Shown piece by piece: positions 41,301-50,682 of a stretch of DNA of 64,000 bases. The stretch is taken from contig JAOPHQ010004273.1 in NCBI GenBank assembly GCA_030340625.1, forward strand, positions 78,501 through 142,500, in the 5' to 3' direction. Every line of letters begins with the position of its first letter. Positions within the stretch are counted from its first letter, which is position 1. The DNA comes from Merluccius polli (lineage: Eukaryota > Chordata > Actinopteri > Gadiformes > Merlucciidae). Made by a program: the position numbers and the translations under genes. The notes under the pieces were generated by a model. It searched no databases. It had not been told where the DNA came from and worked only from the letters and a program-made list of their open reading frames with translations.

Positions 41301-43952
41301 TAGTTTCTCTCGAGATCATGACTCATTTAGCTGTAGCCTATAGACTTTCTACGGACCGGGTTGTGGACTTAGAGAAACTGCGGTCCAGTGTGTTGGTGAA
41401 CGGCGACTCACTTGACCGCATGGTGAGAAGAGACGAGGAGAGCAACCATGGCACAACGTGAATAACGGATTATTGATGAATGCGTTAACTTGTGGACTAA
41501 ACCAAGTTGGTTATGACGAGATAACCAGTTCATTATTCCAGGATCAAAACCAAGTTGGTCATGTGGACAACATAGTGTCCACGCAGTATGAATATGTGTG
41601 TGTGTGTGTGTGTGTCCTACCCTGAACAGTTATAAAGCCGTGCAGCTATGTGGCTCTGACCGTCGCACTGCTGTGTATTCTACAAGCAACTCTCAACATC
41701 TGCCTGCGCCTCTGTGAGTCATATCACCCTGAACTGTCACTACAATAATAGTAGTAAGAATGATGATAATGATGATAATGATAATAATGTTAATAACAAC
41801 AATAATAATGATAATAATAACAATAATAATAACAGTAATAATAATAACAATAATGATAATAACTCCTCATGTCCTGTCCTAGACTCCTCATGTCCTGTCC
41901 TAGACTCAGTGACAGTTCGCACGGAGGAGGAGAGACAGCGTGTAATGGATGCACTTGGTGAGTGTTTTAAAAATGTTATGAAAGTTATTATTAAACTTAC
42001 TTACTTATTAAAAGTAAGACCGCTCATCCTCAACTTTCAATCATTTTTTAAATAATTCTGACGAATAGAAAATCAAAAAATGCTTTTAACTCCTGCTGAT
42101 ACCATTGTCAACATGTCATATTAAGATTTGTATGATTTCTCACTAAAAAGCCTTTTGATGGTAACAACCTTGAATGTCACACCAAATGATCGCGATAGTC
42201 ACACCAAAAACCTCCATCTAATGCATCTGAACATTAAAACAAGGACAAAGAAGTACAGAAAATCTAGTTGAAGGTAATGATATAATATAACATCTGACTC
42301 TGCATGTCATTCGGCTCTTTCCCCTCTTCCTCAACCCCATAATCTGTCCTACATATGGGTGTCCTCCATGTCACTTTGAATCCCTACAAGGACCAGTGTG
42401 CTGCTCATGAGGAAGCAGCTTGCTCCATTGCGGTCTGACTGAATGACGGCCCATTCAGGACATGGAAAGTGTCGATTGCGTGGTTGTTCATTTTCTATAA
42501 ATCATCTCTAACTGGCTTTACGTGGGCCAAGACTGCATGTTTATTGTGGCTTAAGGACGACAATGCAACAATCAAATAAATAATACAAATATTAGCAAAA
42601 ACATGAGCTGAAACTAAAGAATTAGTTATAGCAGTCAATAATTTGCTATAAAATTCAAATAAATAATGATTCTGTGTGCATGTCATTCATATCATATGGT
42701 GTAAGGGATCCTATGGTGTGACAGGAAAACGGTCCCACAACATGATATCAGTGTCACACCATATGATGTTTTGTGCACTCAGCACAATATTGTGCCTTCT
42801 AGTTATTAGCTAGCATACAATGAGCACATTGCAACATGGTAGCATATATTTAATGTTTTAAGGACAAATGATTCCTTTCATATTTTTTAAAAAGTGTCAC
42901 ATGCCTGGACTTTGAAAAGAGTAGACTCTGAAGTAGACTCTGTGTTGGCATAATACACTTTGTGCAGGAGAGTTTATTTTCTAAGTTTTATTCAAGATTG
43001 AACGTTAAATAAGGTTTAAAATTCAGAAAACATGATTGATGAATTGATTAAATAATATGTATGTTGACATAAAGCAGCATCTTCTTAACAATATAAGAGT
43101 GCTTCTTGACAAATGAAGTCATTATTTAGATGGTCACCTCAACCACCCTTGATTACACCTTCAGTGCATTCATTTTATTCTCATGTCTGGCCGTCCAAAA
43201 CCAAACCCTCAACACACGCCCACTCCCTGCTCCACCAATCAGATATCAGTTGAACCTCCGCAGAGACGATGACTATTAAAAACAGTAAGATGAACAGTTC
43301 TGTGATCATTAGTTTTCCTTTCCATTACAGGTGAATTTACACGACTAGGCTGGCTGTATTACAACCACAGACTCTACTTTATTTCTACTACTAAGAAGAA
43401 CTGGACGGTCAGTAGAGATTACTGTCTGGAGAGAGATGCAGACCTGGTAGTTATCAACAGCAGAGAAGAACAGGTAACAGAGTGTGTGAGTGGTGGTGGG
43501 GGGGGGGGGGGTCATTTTTCAGTCAGTCAGCTGTGTTGCCATGACAACAGATACCATTACTATTTGAAACAGGAGTTTGTTAGCAGACAGGCGGGTCCAT
43601 ACTGGACCTGGATTGGACTAAGTGACGGAGACACAGAGGGGACCTGGAAGTGGGTGGATGGTACCATCATGACTTCAAGGTAAGGCTGGTGACTCTATTC
43701 AGCAGCATCTCTTCTCTGGGAGTGGCAGAGTGGCATCACCTCAACACTGTGCTGCACTTTCTATTCTGTCTGCTTTTCAGTTTCTGGAGACGCGGTCAAC
43801 CAGACGATTATGGAGGAGGAGAAGACTGTGTGGCAACATCACTGGGGGACGACTGGAATGATGCATCGTGTGCTATTCAATACAGCTGGATCTGTGAGAA
43901 GGTCCTGGTCCTGGATCATCTGGAAGCTGAACTGAACAAAGAGGGTCTGTAG
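38363..43952 (+). CDS. C-type lectin receptor, CD209/CLEC4-like, type II membrane protein (gene C)
   Basis: Six exons with compatible phases: 38363-38588 (cytoplasmic), 41630-41713 (transmembrane SYVALTVALLCILQATLNI), 41904-41957 (short stalk TVRTEEERQRVMDAL), then the lectin domain in 43331-43473, 43573-43679 and 43781-43952. About 262 residues. Lectin-domain signatures: GWLYYNHRLYFIS, DYCLERDADLVVINSREEQ, WIGLSDGDTEGTWKWVDG, GQPDDYGGGEDC, WND and WICEK, with four disulphide cysteines. QPD plus WND predicts calcium-dependent binding of galactose-type sugars (established for the fold). The cytoplasmic tail holds three copies of a 17-residue repeat and EEYENL, a YxxL internalisation or signalling motif. 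The first ATG (38363) was used. The ATG at 38395 has a better context (ACCATGG). Likely a myeloid or B-cell recognition receptor (inference). Confidence 0.8.
38381..38533 (+). repeat. In-frame 51-bp coding repeat, three copies
   Basis: GTCCAGAGAGGAACCATGGC begins at 38381, 38432 and 38483 with essentially perfect copies. Each encodes VQRGTMASIHELDSGLP. It triplicates the start-codon context and an acidic segment in the cytoplasmic tail of gene C. Confidence 0.9.
38712..38873. mobile_element. Small inverted-repeat MITE in intron 1 of gene C
   Basis: The left arm GTAACGTTTCCAGACGACCT...TTACGGACTATTAC and the right arm, as reverse complement GTACGTTTTCAGACAAACGA...TTACGTACTATTAC, cover most of the 160 bases. 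Confidence 0.7.
39174..41183. mobile_element. 2 kb palindromic AT-rich element in intron 1 of gene C, hosting a SINE
   Basis: The ends CCCAGGTAAAAAAGTAATAT and, inverted, CCCAGGCGAAAAAAAAGTAT match. The interior is dense in AGTACACT/AGTGTACT words. Long inverted homology (for example CTCAAAATAGTACAG, AAGTACACTAAG and CATTAGTATACTAAG) pairs about 40,640-40,745 with about 40,975-41,075. A 5S-derived SINE sits in the left half. No coding capacity, so a fold-back nonautonomous transposon is likely. Confidence 0.65.
40009..40596 (+). mobile_element. 5S rRNA-derived SINE (SINE3-like)
   Basis: The head (about 40,009-40,115) has TCTGGAAGCTAAGCAGGGGC and GGATGGGAGACCAGTTGGTG, recognisable 5S rRNA internal-promoter sequence. 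The body has TCTTTCGGATGAGACGTTAA and ACCGAGGTCCTGACTCCCTG. The tail AAGCGCTATATAAAT ends in (ATT)n. This 5S head, conserved body and LINE-like tail is the SINE3 architecture described in fish. A (CA)n run is at about 40,508-40,526. Confidence 0.85.
41740..41871. repeat. (AAT)n/(GAT)n microsatellite directly before the stalk exon
   Basis: Interrupted AAT, GAT and AAC triplets replace the polypyrimidine tract normally upstream of an acceptor. Only CTCCTCATGTCCTGTCCTAG remains between it and exon 3 of gene C. Confidence 0.9.
42060..43330. other. Intron 3 of gene C
   Basis: No open frame or clear mobile element. An inverted pair near 42,690-42,775 (CATATGGTGT...ACACCATATG) is the only structure noted. 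Confidence 0.5.
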
Positions 43953-44229
43953 ACTTTGTTTGACTTCATTTGTTGAGAATTGTAAATTCTTTCTATTTCT
44001 GTTTAGACGTTCAGATTCACTGCACACAAAATAACTTTGATTGTTTGATTGAAGCGATGAACAATATTGATTACACCGATGAGAACATCACTGGTGATAA
44101 TGACATCATGTTTAGATCACTTTGTAGTGAGGGTCAATCTCAGGTCTGGTATTATGTGGTGTTACATCATGCGGATAACCGGTCTGACCACTGCCCCCTC
44201 GTCTTGAGTCTGACATGGAGCTGAGGCTG

Positions 44230-44263
44230 GGTCTCAGGGGAGGGGGGGGGGGGGGGGGGGTAA
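44230..44263. repeat. Poly-G tract
   Basis: Run of about 18 G after CAGGGGAGG. Confidence 0.85.
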
Positions 44264-44399
44264 CCATAACCATATGCTAACCATATGTGTGCTGACCCTG
44301 ATCAGGAAATGGACAGATACTGCTATGATATTCAATCATGTAGGCGAGAAAACAACCCCTAGGTGTGAACCTCCCGGCACACGGACCGCCGGTCGGGAT

Positions 44400-44755
44400 G
44401 ATGAAGCGTGTCCTGAAGGGACCAGGCTATCTTCTGGGTCCGTCTAGCGGACGGTACTGCCAGTGTGTCCTGAAGGGACCAGGCTATCTTCTGGGTCCGT
44501 CTAGCGGACGGTACTGCCAGTGTGTCCTGAAGGGACCAAGCTATCTTCTGGGTCCGTCTCGCGGACGGGTACTGCCAGTGTGTCCAGAAGGGACCAGGCT
44601 ATCTTCTGGGTCCGTATAGCGGACGGTACTGCCAGTGTGTCCTGAAGGGACCAGGCTATCTTCTGGGTCCGTCTAGCGGACGGGTACTGCCAGTGTGTCC
44701 TGAAGGGACCAGGCTATCTTCTGGGTCTGTCTAGCGGACCGGTACTGCCAGGGTG
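44400..44755. repeat. 57-bp minisatellite, six copies
   Basis: The unit starts TGTCCTGAAGGGACCAGGCT and continues with ATCTTCTGGGTCCGTCTAGC and GGACGGTACTGCCAG. It lies between gene C and the orphan Ig exon. Confidence 0.95.
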
Positions 44756-44839
44756 TGAATGGTGTGTTTGGACGGTGCATCTCTAGATACCTGTTGGACA
44801 ACAGCGTTCACTCATCTCATCTTCCTTTCTGACGTTCAG

Positions 44840-45136
44840 TGATGCGGGAGGAGGCCCCCCAGATCTATGGCTCCCCCTCTTCCAAGACGGTGTCTGTGGG
44901 CAACACGGCCATCTTCTCCTGCCGTGCCTGGGGCCGACCTCAGCCCACCGTCCAGTGGCTACTAGACGGCCGGCTCCTGGAGACGGACGGGACAGACAAC
45001 CGACCAGAGTCTGTGGTCAGGATGAACGGGGGGTACCTCCTCCTCAGAGGTGTGAGGTCTGGTGTGGAGACGGTCGTCTGCATGGCGACCAACAGCGCTG
45101 GCACAGCCAATCACACAGCCAGGCTGCTTGTCTATG
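44840..45136 (+). CDS. Orphan I-set Ig domain exon (99 codons)
   Basis: Acceptor GACGTTCAG at 44831-44839 and donor TATG|GTAAGA at 45137, phase 1 to 1. It encodes EAPQIYGSPSSKTVSVGN, then IFSCRAWGRPQPTVQWLLDG, GGYLLLRGVRSG and VVCMATNSAGTANHTARLLV. This is a complete I-set domain with both cysteines and the core tryptophan, but VVC replaces the usual Y-x-C. Third positions are GC-rich, unlike neighbouring lectin exons. No signal, partner or terminal exon is identifiable nearby. It could be a single exon of an unrecognised gene, a lone duplicate, or spliced with the lectin exons (phase 1 fits). Confidence 0.65.
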
Positions 45137-45394
45137 GTAAGACCCAAGGAGAGATGTCTGCTTGTTGATATATTCATAACATTGTTGTTGATATATTAAT
45201 GATGGGCAGATTGTGTGTTTTTCTCATAACTTAATAGTTTTTGCTTCATAGTTTTGAAAGCAATATTTCACCCATTTTTCATATTTTGCTTCAAACTGCT
45301 GTAGGTACGATTCAAGAGTTGTAAAGAGAGAGAGTAGAAAAGAGAGGAAGAGAGACAGACTTTGAAACTAAACAACCAATAAAACATCCCCCCA

Positions 45395-45540
45395 TCTCTG
45401 CTCCCTCCCTCCCTCCCTCCCTCTCTGCTCCCCCCCTCCCTCCCTCCCTCCCTCCCTCCCTCTCTTCTCCCTCCCTCCCTCCCTCTCTGCTCCCTCCCTC
45501 CCTCCCTCTCTCCATCCCTCCCTCTCTGCTCCCTCCTTGC
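45395..45540. repeat. (CCCT)n/(CTCC)n polypyrimidine tract
   Basis: Strand-asymmetric CCCTCCCT and CTCTGCTCC runs, potentially triplex- or G4-forming on the opposite strand. Confidence 0.9.
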
Positions 45541-47697
45541 TAGTTTCTCCAGCTAACGGCAGGCTAACTCTTGCAGGATGAATTCTGTTTAGCTTTAGCA
45601 TCAGAGCTAACAGTAGGCTAACTCTTGCAGGTTGAATTCTCTGTTTAGCTTTAGCATCAGAGCAAACAGTAGGCTAACTCTTGCAGGTTGAATTCTCTGT
45701 TTAGCTTTAGCATCAGAGCTAACAGGAGGCTAACTCTTGCAGGTTGAATTCTCTGTTTAGCTTTAGCATCAGAGCAAACAGTAGGCTAACTCTTGCAGGT
45801 TGAATTCTCTGTTTAGCTTTAGCATCAGAGCTAACAGGAGGCTAACTCTTGCAAGTTGAATTTCTCTGTTTAGCTTTAGCATCAGAGCTAACAGGAGGCT
45901 AACTCTTGCAAGTTGAATTTCTCTGTTTAGCTTTAGCATCAGAGCTAACAGTAGGCTAACTCTTGCAAGTTGAATTTCTCTGTTTAGCTTTAGCATCAGA
46001 GCTAACAGCAGGCTAACTCTTGCAGGATGAACTCTCTGTTTAGCTTTAGCATCAGAGCTAACAGTAGGCTAACTCTTGCAAGTTGAATTTCTCTGTTTAG
46101 CTTTAGCATCAGAGCTAACAGTAGGCTAACTCTTGCAGGTTGAATTCTCTGTTTAGCTTTAGCATCAGAGCTAGCAGTAGGCTAACTCTTGCAAGTTGAA
46201 TTTCTCTGTTTAGCTTTAGCATCAGAGCTAACAGCAGGCTAACTCTTGCAGGATGAATTCTCTGTTTAGCTTTAGCATCAGAGCTAACAGCAGGCTAACT
46301 CTTGCAGGTTGAATTCTCTGTTTAGCTTTAGCATCAGAGCAAACAGTAGGCTAACTCTTGCAGGTTGAATTCTCTGTTTAGCTTTAGCATCAGAGCTAAC
46401 AGGAGGCTAACTCTTGCAAGTTGAATTTCTCTGTTTAGCTTTAGCATCAGAGCTAACAGGAGGCTAACTCTTGCAAGTTGAATTTCTCTGTTTAGCTTTA
46501 GCATCAGAGCTAACAGTAGGCTAACTCTTGCAAGTTGAATTTCTCTGTTTAGCTTTAGCATCAGAGCTAACAGCAGGCTAACTCTTGCAGGATGAACTCT
46601 CTGTTTAGCTTTAGCATCAGAGCTAACAGTAGGCTAACTCTTGCAAGTTGAATTTCTCTGTTTAGCTTTAGCATCAGAGCTAACAGCAGGCTAACTCTTG
46701 CAGGATGAATTCTCTGTTTAGCCTTAGCATTAGAGCTAACAGTAGGCTAACTCTTGCAAGTTGAATTTCTCTGTTTAGCTTTAGCATCAGAGCTAACAGT
46801 AGGCTAACTCTTGCAGGTTGAATTCTCTGTTTAGCTTTAGCATCAGAGCTAGCAGTAGGCTAACTCTTGCAAGTTGAATTTCTCTGTTTAGCTTTAGCAT
46901 CAGAGCTAACAGCAGGCTAACTCTTGCAGGATGAATTCTCTGTATAGCTTTAGCATCAGAGCAAACAGTAGGCTAACTCTTGCAGGTTGAATTCTCTGTT
47001 TAGCTTTAGCATCAGAGCTAACAGGAGGCTAACTCTTGCAAGTTGAATTTCTCTGTTTAGCTTTAGCATCAGAGCTAACAGGAGGCTAACTCTTGCAAGT
47101 TGAATTTCTGTTTAGCTTTAGCATCAGAGCTAACAGTAGGCTAACTCTTGCAAGTTGAATTTCTCTGTTTAGCTTTAGCATCAGAGCTAACAGCAGGCTA
47201 ACTCTTGCAGGATGAATTCTCTGTTTAGCCTTAGCATTAGAGCTAACAGTAGGCCAACTCTTGCAAGTTGAATTTCTCTGTTTAGCTTTAGCATCAGAGC
47301 TAACAGTAGGCTAACTCTTGCAGGTTGAATTCTCTGTTTAGCTTTAGCATCAGAGCTAGCAGTAGGCTAACTCTTGCAAGTTGAATTTCTCTGTTTAGCT
47401 TTAGCATCAGAGCTAGCAGTAGGCTAACTCTTGCAGGATGAATTCTCTGTTTAGCTTTAGCATCAAAGCTAACAATAGGCTAACTCTTGCAGGATGAATT
47501 CTGTTTAGCTTTAGCATCAGAGCTAACAGTAGGCTAACTCTTGCAGGATGAATTCTGTTTAGCTTTAGCATCAGAGCTAACAGTAGGCTAACTCTTGCAG
47601 GATGAATTCTGTTTAGCTTTAGCATCAGAGCTAACAGTAGGCTAACTCTTGCAGGTTGAATTCTCTGTTTAGCTTTAGCATCAGAGCTAACAGTAGA
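45541..47697. repeat. 56-57-bp minisatellite, about 38 copies
   Basis: The unit TTAGCTTTAGCATCAGAGCT, AACAGTAGGCTAACTCTTGC, AGGTTGAATTCTCTG recurs with marker variants (AACAGG, AGCAAACAG, GCAAGTTGAATTTC, GGATGAA). Blocks with identical variant order are spaced about 566 and 621 bases (AGCAAACAGTAGG near 45,773, 46,339 and 46,960), so higher-order duplication has occurred. Confidence 0.95.
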
Positions 47698-47757
47698 CAG
47701 GCAACTCAGTACATTGTTGGTCATCTGCTTCCCCACACATCGTTTAACCCTCTCAGC

Positions 47758-48400
47758 GTCTACTACACAAGGTCAGGTCTCTATTGTGGTCTACTACACA
47801 AGGTCAGGTCTCTATTGTGGTCTACTACACAAGGTCAGGTCTCTATTGTGGTCTACTACACAAGGTCTGGTCTCTATTGTGGTCTACTACACAAGGTCAG
47901 GTCTCTATTGTGGTCTACTACACAAGGTCAGGTCTCTATTGTGGTCTACTACACAAGGTCAGGTCTCTATTGTGGTCTACTACACAAGGTCTGGTCTCTA
48001 TTGTGGTCTACTACACAAGGTCAGGTCTCTATTGTGGTCTACGACACAAGGTCAGGTCTCTATTGTGGTCTACGACACAATGTCAGGTCTCTATTGTGGT
48101 CTACTACACAAGGTCAGGTCTCTATTGTGGTCTACTACACAAGGTCAGGTCTCTATTGTGGTCTACTACACAAGGTCAGGTCTCTATTGTGGTCTACTAC
48201 ACAAGGTCAGGTCTCTATTGTGGTCTACTACACAAGGTCAGGTCTCTATTGTGGTCTACTACACAAGGTCAGGTCTCTATTGTGGTCTACTACACAAGGT
48301 CAGGTCTCTATTGTGGTCTACTACACAAGGTCAGGTCTCTATTGTGGTCTACTACACAAGGTCAGGTCTCTATTGTGGTCTACTACACAAGGTCAGGTCT
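47758..48400. repeat. 31-bp minisatellite (left part, about 20 copies)
   Basis: The unit is TCTACTACACAAGGTCAGGT plus CTCTATTGTGG. All three + frames are open because the unit lacks stops and cycles through frames. The array is interrupted by an L2 element and resumes at 50,386-50,447. Confidence 0.95.
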
Positions 48401-48633
48401 TTCTTCTTCTTAATTTTATTTGTATAGCGCCAATTCATAACAGAAGTTATCTCAGGGCACTTTTCAAATGGAGCAGGTCTAGACCAAACTCCTAATAACA
48501 TTTACAGAGACCCAACAGTACCACCATGAGCAAGCACTTGGCACGGGGCCAAGGAAAAACTGCCTGTTAAAAGGCAGAAACCTTGGACAGACCCTTCGGC
48601 TCTAGGTGGGTGGTCATCTGCCTTGACCAGTTG

Positions 48634-48711
<78 letters not shown>

Positions 48712-48923
48712 AAGCAACTACATCAATGCACTAGCACCAATGATGGGGGACAGCGAGCAGCAACAACAGTAACTGTATATAACTGGTAACTGATATTAGC
48801 AATGGCAGTCAAGCAGGACCATGGAGGCTCCGCCAGGATCCATGAGAACCTGCGAGACGAGAAAACACAAGAACTCCGGGGAAGAAGTGTTAGTAACATG
48901 CATTAATGGGACATGAATGTGTG

Positions 48924-48965
<42 letters not shown>

Positions 48966-50385
48966 CTCAGTGCACCAAGGGAAATCCCCCGATAGTCTAG
49001 GCCTATAGCAGCATAACTAAGGGATGGTTCAGGACTCACCTGATCCAGCCCTAACTATAAGCTTTATCAAAGAGGAACGTCTTAAGCCTACTCTTAAATG
49101 TGGAGAGGGTGTCTGCCTCCCGAACCACAACTGGAAGCTGGTTCCACTGAAGAGGAGCTTGGTAACTGAAGGCTCTGGCTCCGGTTCTACTTTTAGAAAC
49201 TATTGGAACCACCAGTAGCCCTGCATTCAGAGAACGCAGTGTTCTAGTGGGGTAGTAGGGTACTATGAGCTCTTTGAGATATGAAGGGGCCTGCCCATGA
49301 AGAGCTTTATAGGTGAGGAGGAGGATTTTAAATTCTATTCTAAATTTTACAGGGAGCCAATGCAGAGAAGCTAGTACAGGAGAGATGTGATCTCTTTTCC
49401 TAGTTCCTGTCAGTACTCGCGCTGCAGCGTTTTGAATTAATTGAAGCATCTTAATGGATTTATTTGGACAACCTGATAATAAGGAGTTGCAGTAATCCAG
49501 CCTTGAGGTAACAAATGCATGGATTAGTTTTTCTGCGTCTGTCTTTGATAGGATGCGTCTGATTTTTGTAATATTACGTAAATGAAAAAAGGCAGTCCTA
49601 GAGGTCTGCTTTATGTGGGAATTAAATGACAGATCCTGATCAAAGATAACTCCAAGATTCCTGACAGTGGTGCTAGAGGCCAATGTAATGCCATCTAGAG
49701 TAGCTATATCTGTAGACATTAAGTCTCTAAGGTTTTTGGGGCCAAGTACAAGAATTTCGGTTTTCTCTGAGTTTAACATCAGAAAATTGCAGCTCATCCA
49801 GGATTTTATGTCTTTAAGACATGTTTGTAATTTAGATAATTGATTAATTTCATCGGGTTTGATCGATAGATATAACTGCGTATCATCTGCATAACAATGA
49901 AAGTTAATGGAGTGCTTTCTAATAATATCGCCTAAAGGGAGCATATATAAAGTAAATAGTATTGGTCCAAGTACAGAACCTTGTGGAACTCCATGACTAA
50001 CTGTAGTATTTATTGAAGATTCATCATTCACGTGTACAAACTGTGAACGATCTGATAGATATGACATAAACCAGCTTAGTGCGGTTCCTTTGATGCCAAT
50101 TTCATGCTCGAGTCTCTGTAAAAGAATACTATGATCAATGGTGTCAAAGGCAGCACTAAGATCTAATAATACAAGTACAGAGACAAGTCCATTGTCAGAA
50201 GCAATCAAAAGGTCATTATTAACTTTAACCAGAGCTGTCTCTGTGCTATGATGAACTCTAAATCCTGACTGGAAATCCTCGAATAAACTATTGTTGTGTA
50301 GAAAGTCACACAATTGTTTGGCGACTACTTTCTCCAGAATTTTAGACAGAAAGGGGAGATTAGAAATCGGTCTATAGTTGGCTAT
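48401..50385 (-). mobile_element. 5'-truncated L2-type LINE inserted in the 31-bp minisatellite
   Basis: Minus-strand element: reverse transcriptase open to its 5' truncation at about 50,385, a 3' UTR with (TC)n (seen as GA runs at 48,638-48,710 and 48,930-48,958), and a 3' end GGCGCTATACAAATAAAATT then AAGAAGAAGAAA. A 6-base duplication AGGTCT flanks it (48,395-48,400 and 50,386-50,391), both inside minisatellite units. Truncation and the duplication are typical of target-primed insertion. Confidence 0.85.
49051..50313 (-). CDS. L2 LINE reverse transcriptase (C-terminal 420 aa, truncated)
   Basis: Open for 420 codons from the first ATG, and upstream as well to about 50,377 (NYRPISNLPFLSKILEKVVA). 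Motifs in order: FQSGFRVHHSTETALVKV, VLLDLSAAFDTIDH (first catalytic Asp), GVPQGSVLGPILFTLYM, CYADDTQLYLS (catalytic YADD, about residue 140), MLNSEKTEIL and LGVIFD. The C-terminal part has RLDYCNSLLSG, HWLPVKFRIEFKI and LPVVVREADTLSTFKSRLKT. This is the L2/Maui clade pattern. Endonuclease and ORF1 are absent through 5' truncation. The remaining frame has no stop, so the insertion is young. Confidence 0.9.
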   Translation of the reverse strand: MCDFLHNNSLFEDFQSGFRVHHSTETALVKVNNDLLIASDNGLVSVLVLLDLSAAFDTIDHSILLQRLEHEIGIKGTALSWFMSYLSDRSQFVHVNDESSINTTVSHGVPQGSVLGPILFTLYMLPLGDIIRKHSINFHCYADDTQLYLSIKPDEINQLSKLQTCLKDIKSWMSCNFLMLNSEKTEILVLGPKNLRDLMSTDIATLDGITLASSTTVRNLGVIFDQDLSFNSHIKQTSRTAFFHLRNITKIRRILSKTDAEKLIHAFVTSRLDYCNSLLSGCPNKSIKMLQLIQNAAARVLTGTRKRDHISPVLASLHWLPVKFRIEFKILLLTYKALHGQAPSYLKELIVPYYPTRTLRSLNAGLLVVPIVSKSRTGARAFSYQAPLQWNQLPVVVREADTLSTFKSRLKTFLFDKAYS

Positions 50386-50466
50386 AGGTCTCTATTGTGG
50401 TCTACTACACAAGGTCAGGTCTCTATTGTGGTCTACTAAACAAGGTTTTCCTTTAACATTCAACAG

Positions 50467-50609
50467 AAGTTAGACCAGATGGTTGGCGGTATTTCGACCA
50501 CAGACTCTACTATATTTCTACTACTAAGAAGAACTGGACGGCCAGTAGAGATGACTGTCTGGGGAGAGATGCAGACCTGGTAGTTATCAACAGCAGAGAA
50601 GAACAGGTA

Positions 50610-50682
<73 letters not shown>

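Noticed and set aside
43970..44224. 84-codon frame after gene C (HCTQNNFDCLIEAMNNIDYT...).
   Set aside because: No recognisable domain or splice context, and it lies beyond the gene C stop. Most likely chance.
44840..45136. Assignment of the orphan Ig exon to MuSK, LAR-type phosphatase or hemicentin.
   Set aside because: Only general I-set features match. No family-specific motif or neighbouring exon supports any of these.
47656..48495. Long open frames in all three + frames (up to 279 codons).
   Set aside because: They are products of the 31-bp minisatellite, which lacks stops. The peptide is pure repeat and there are no splice or start contexts.
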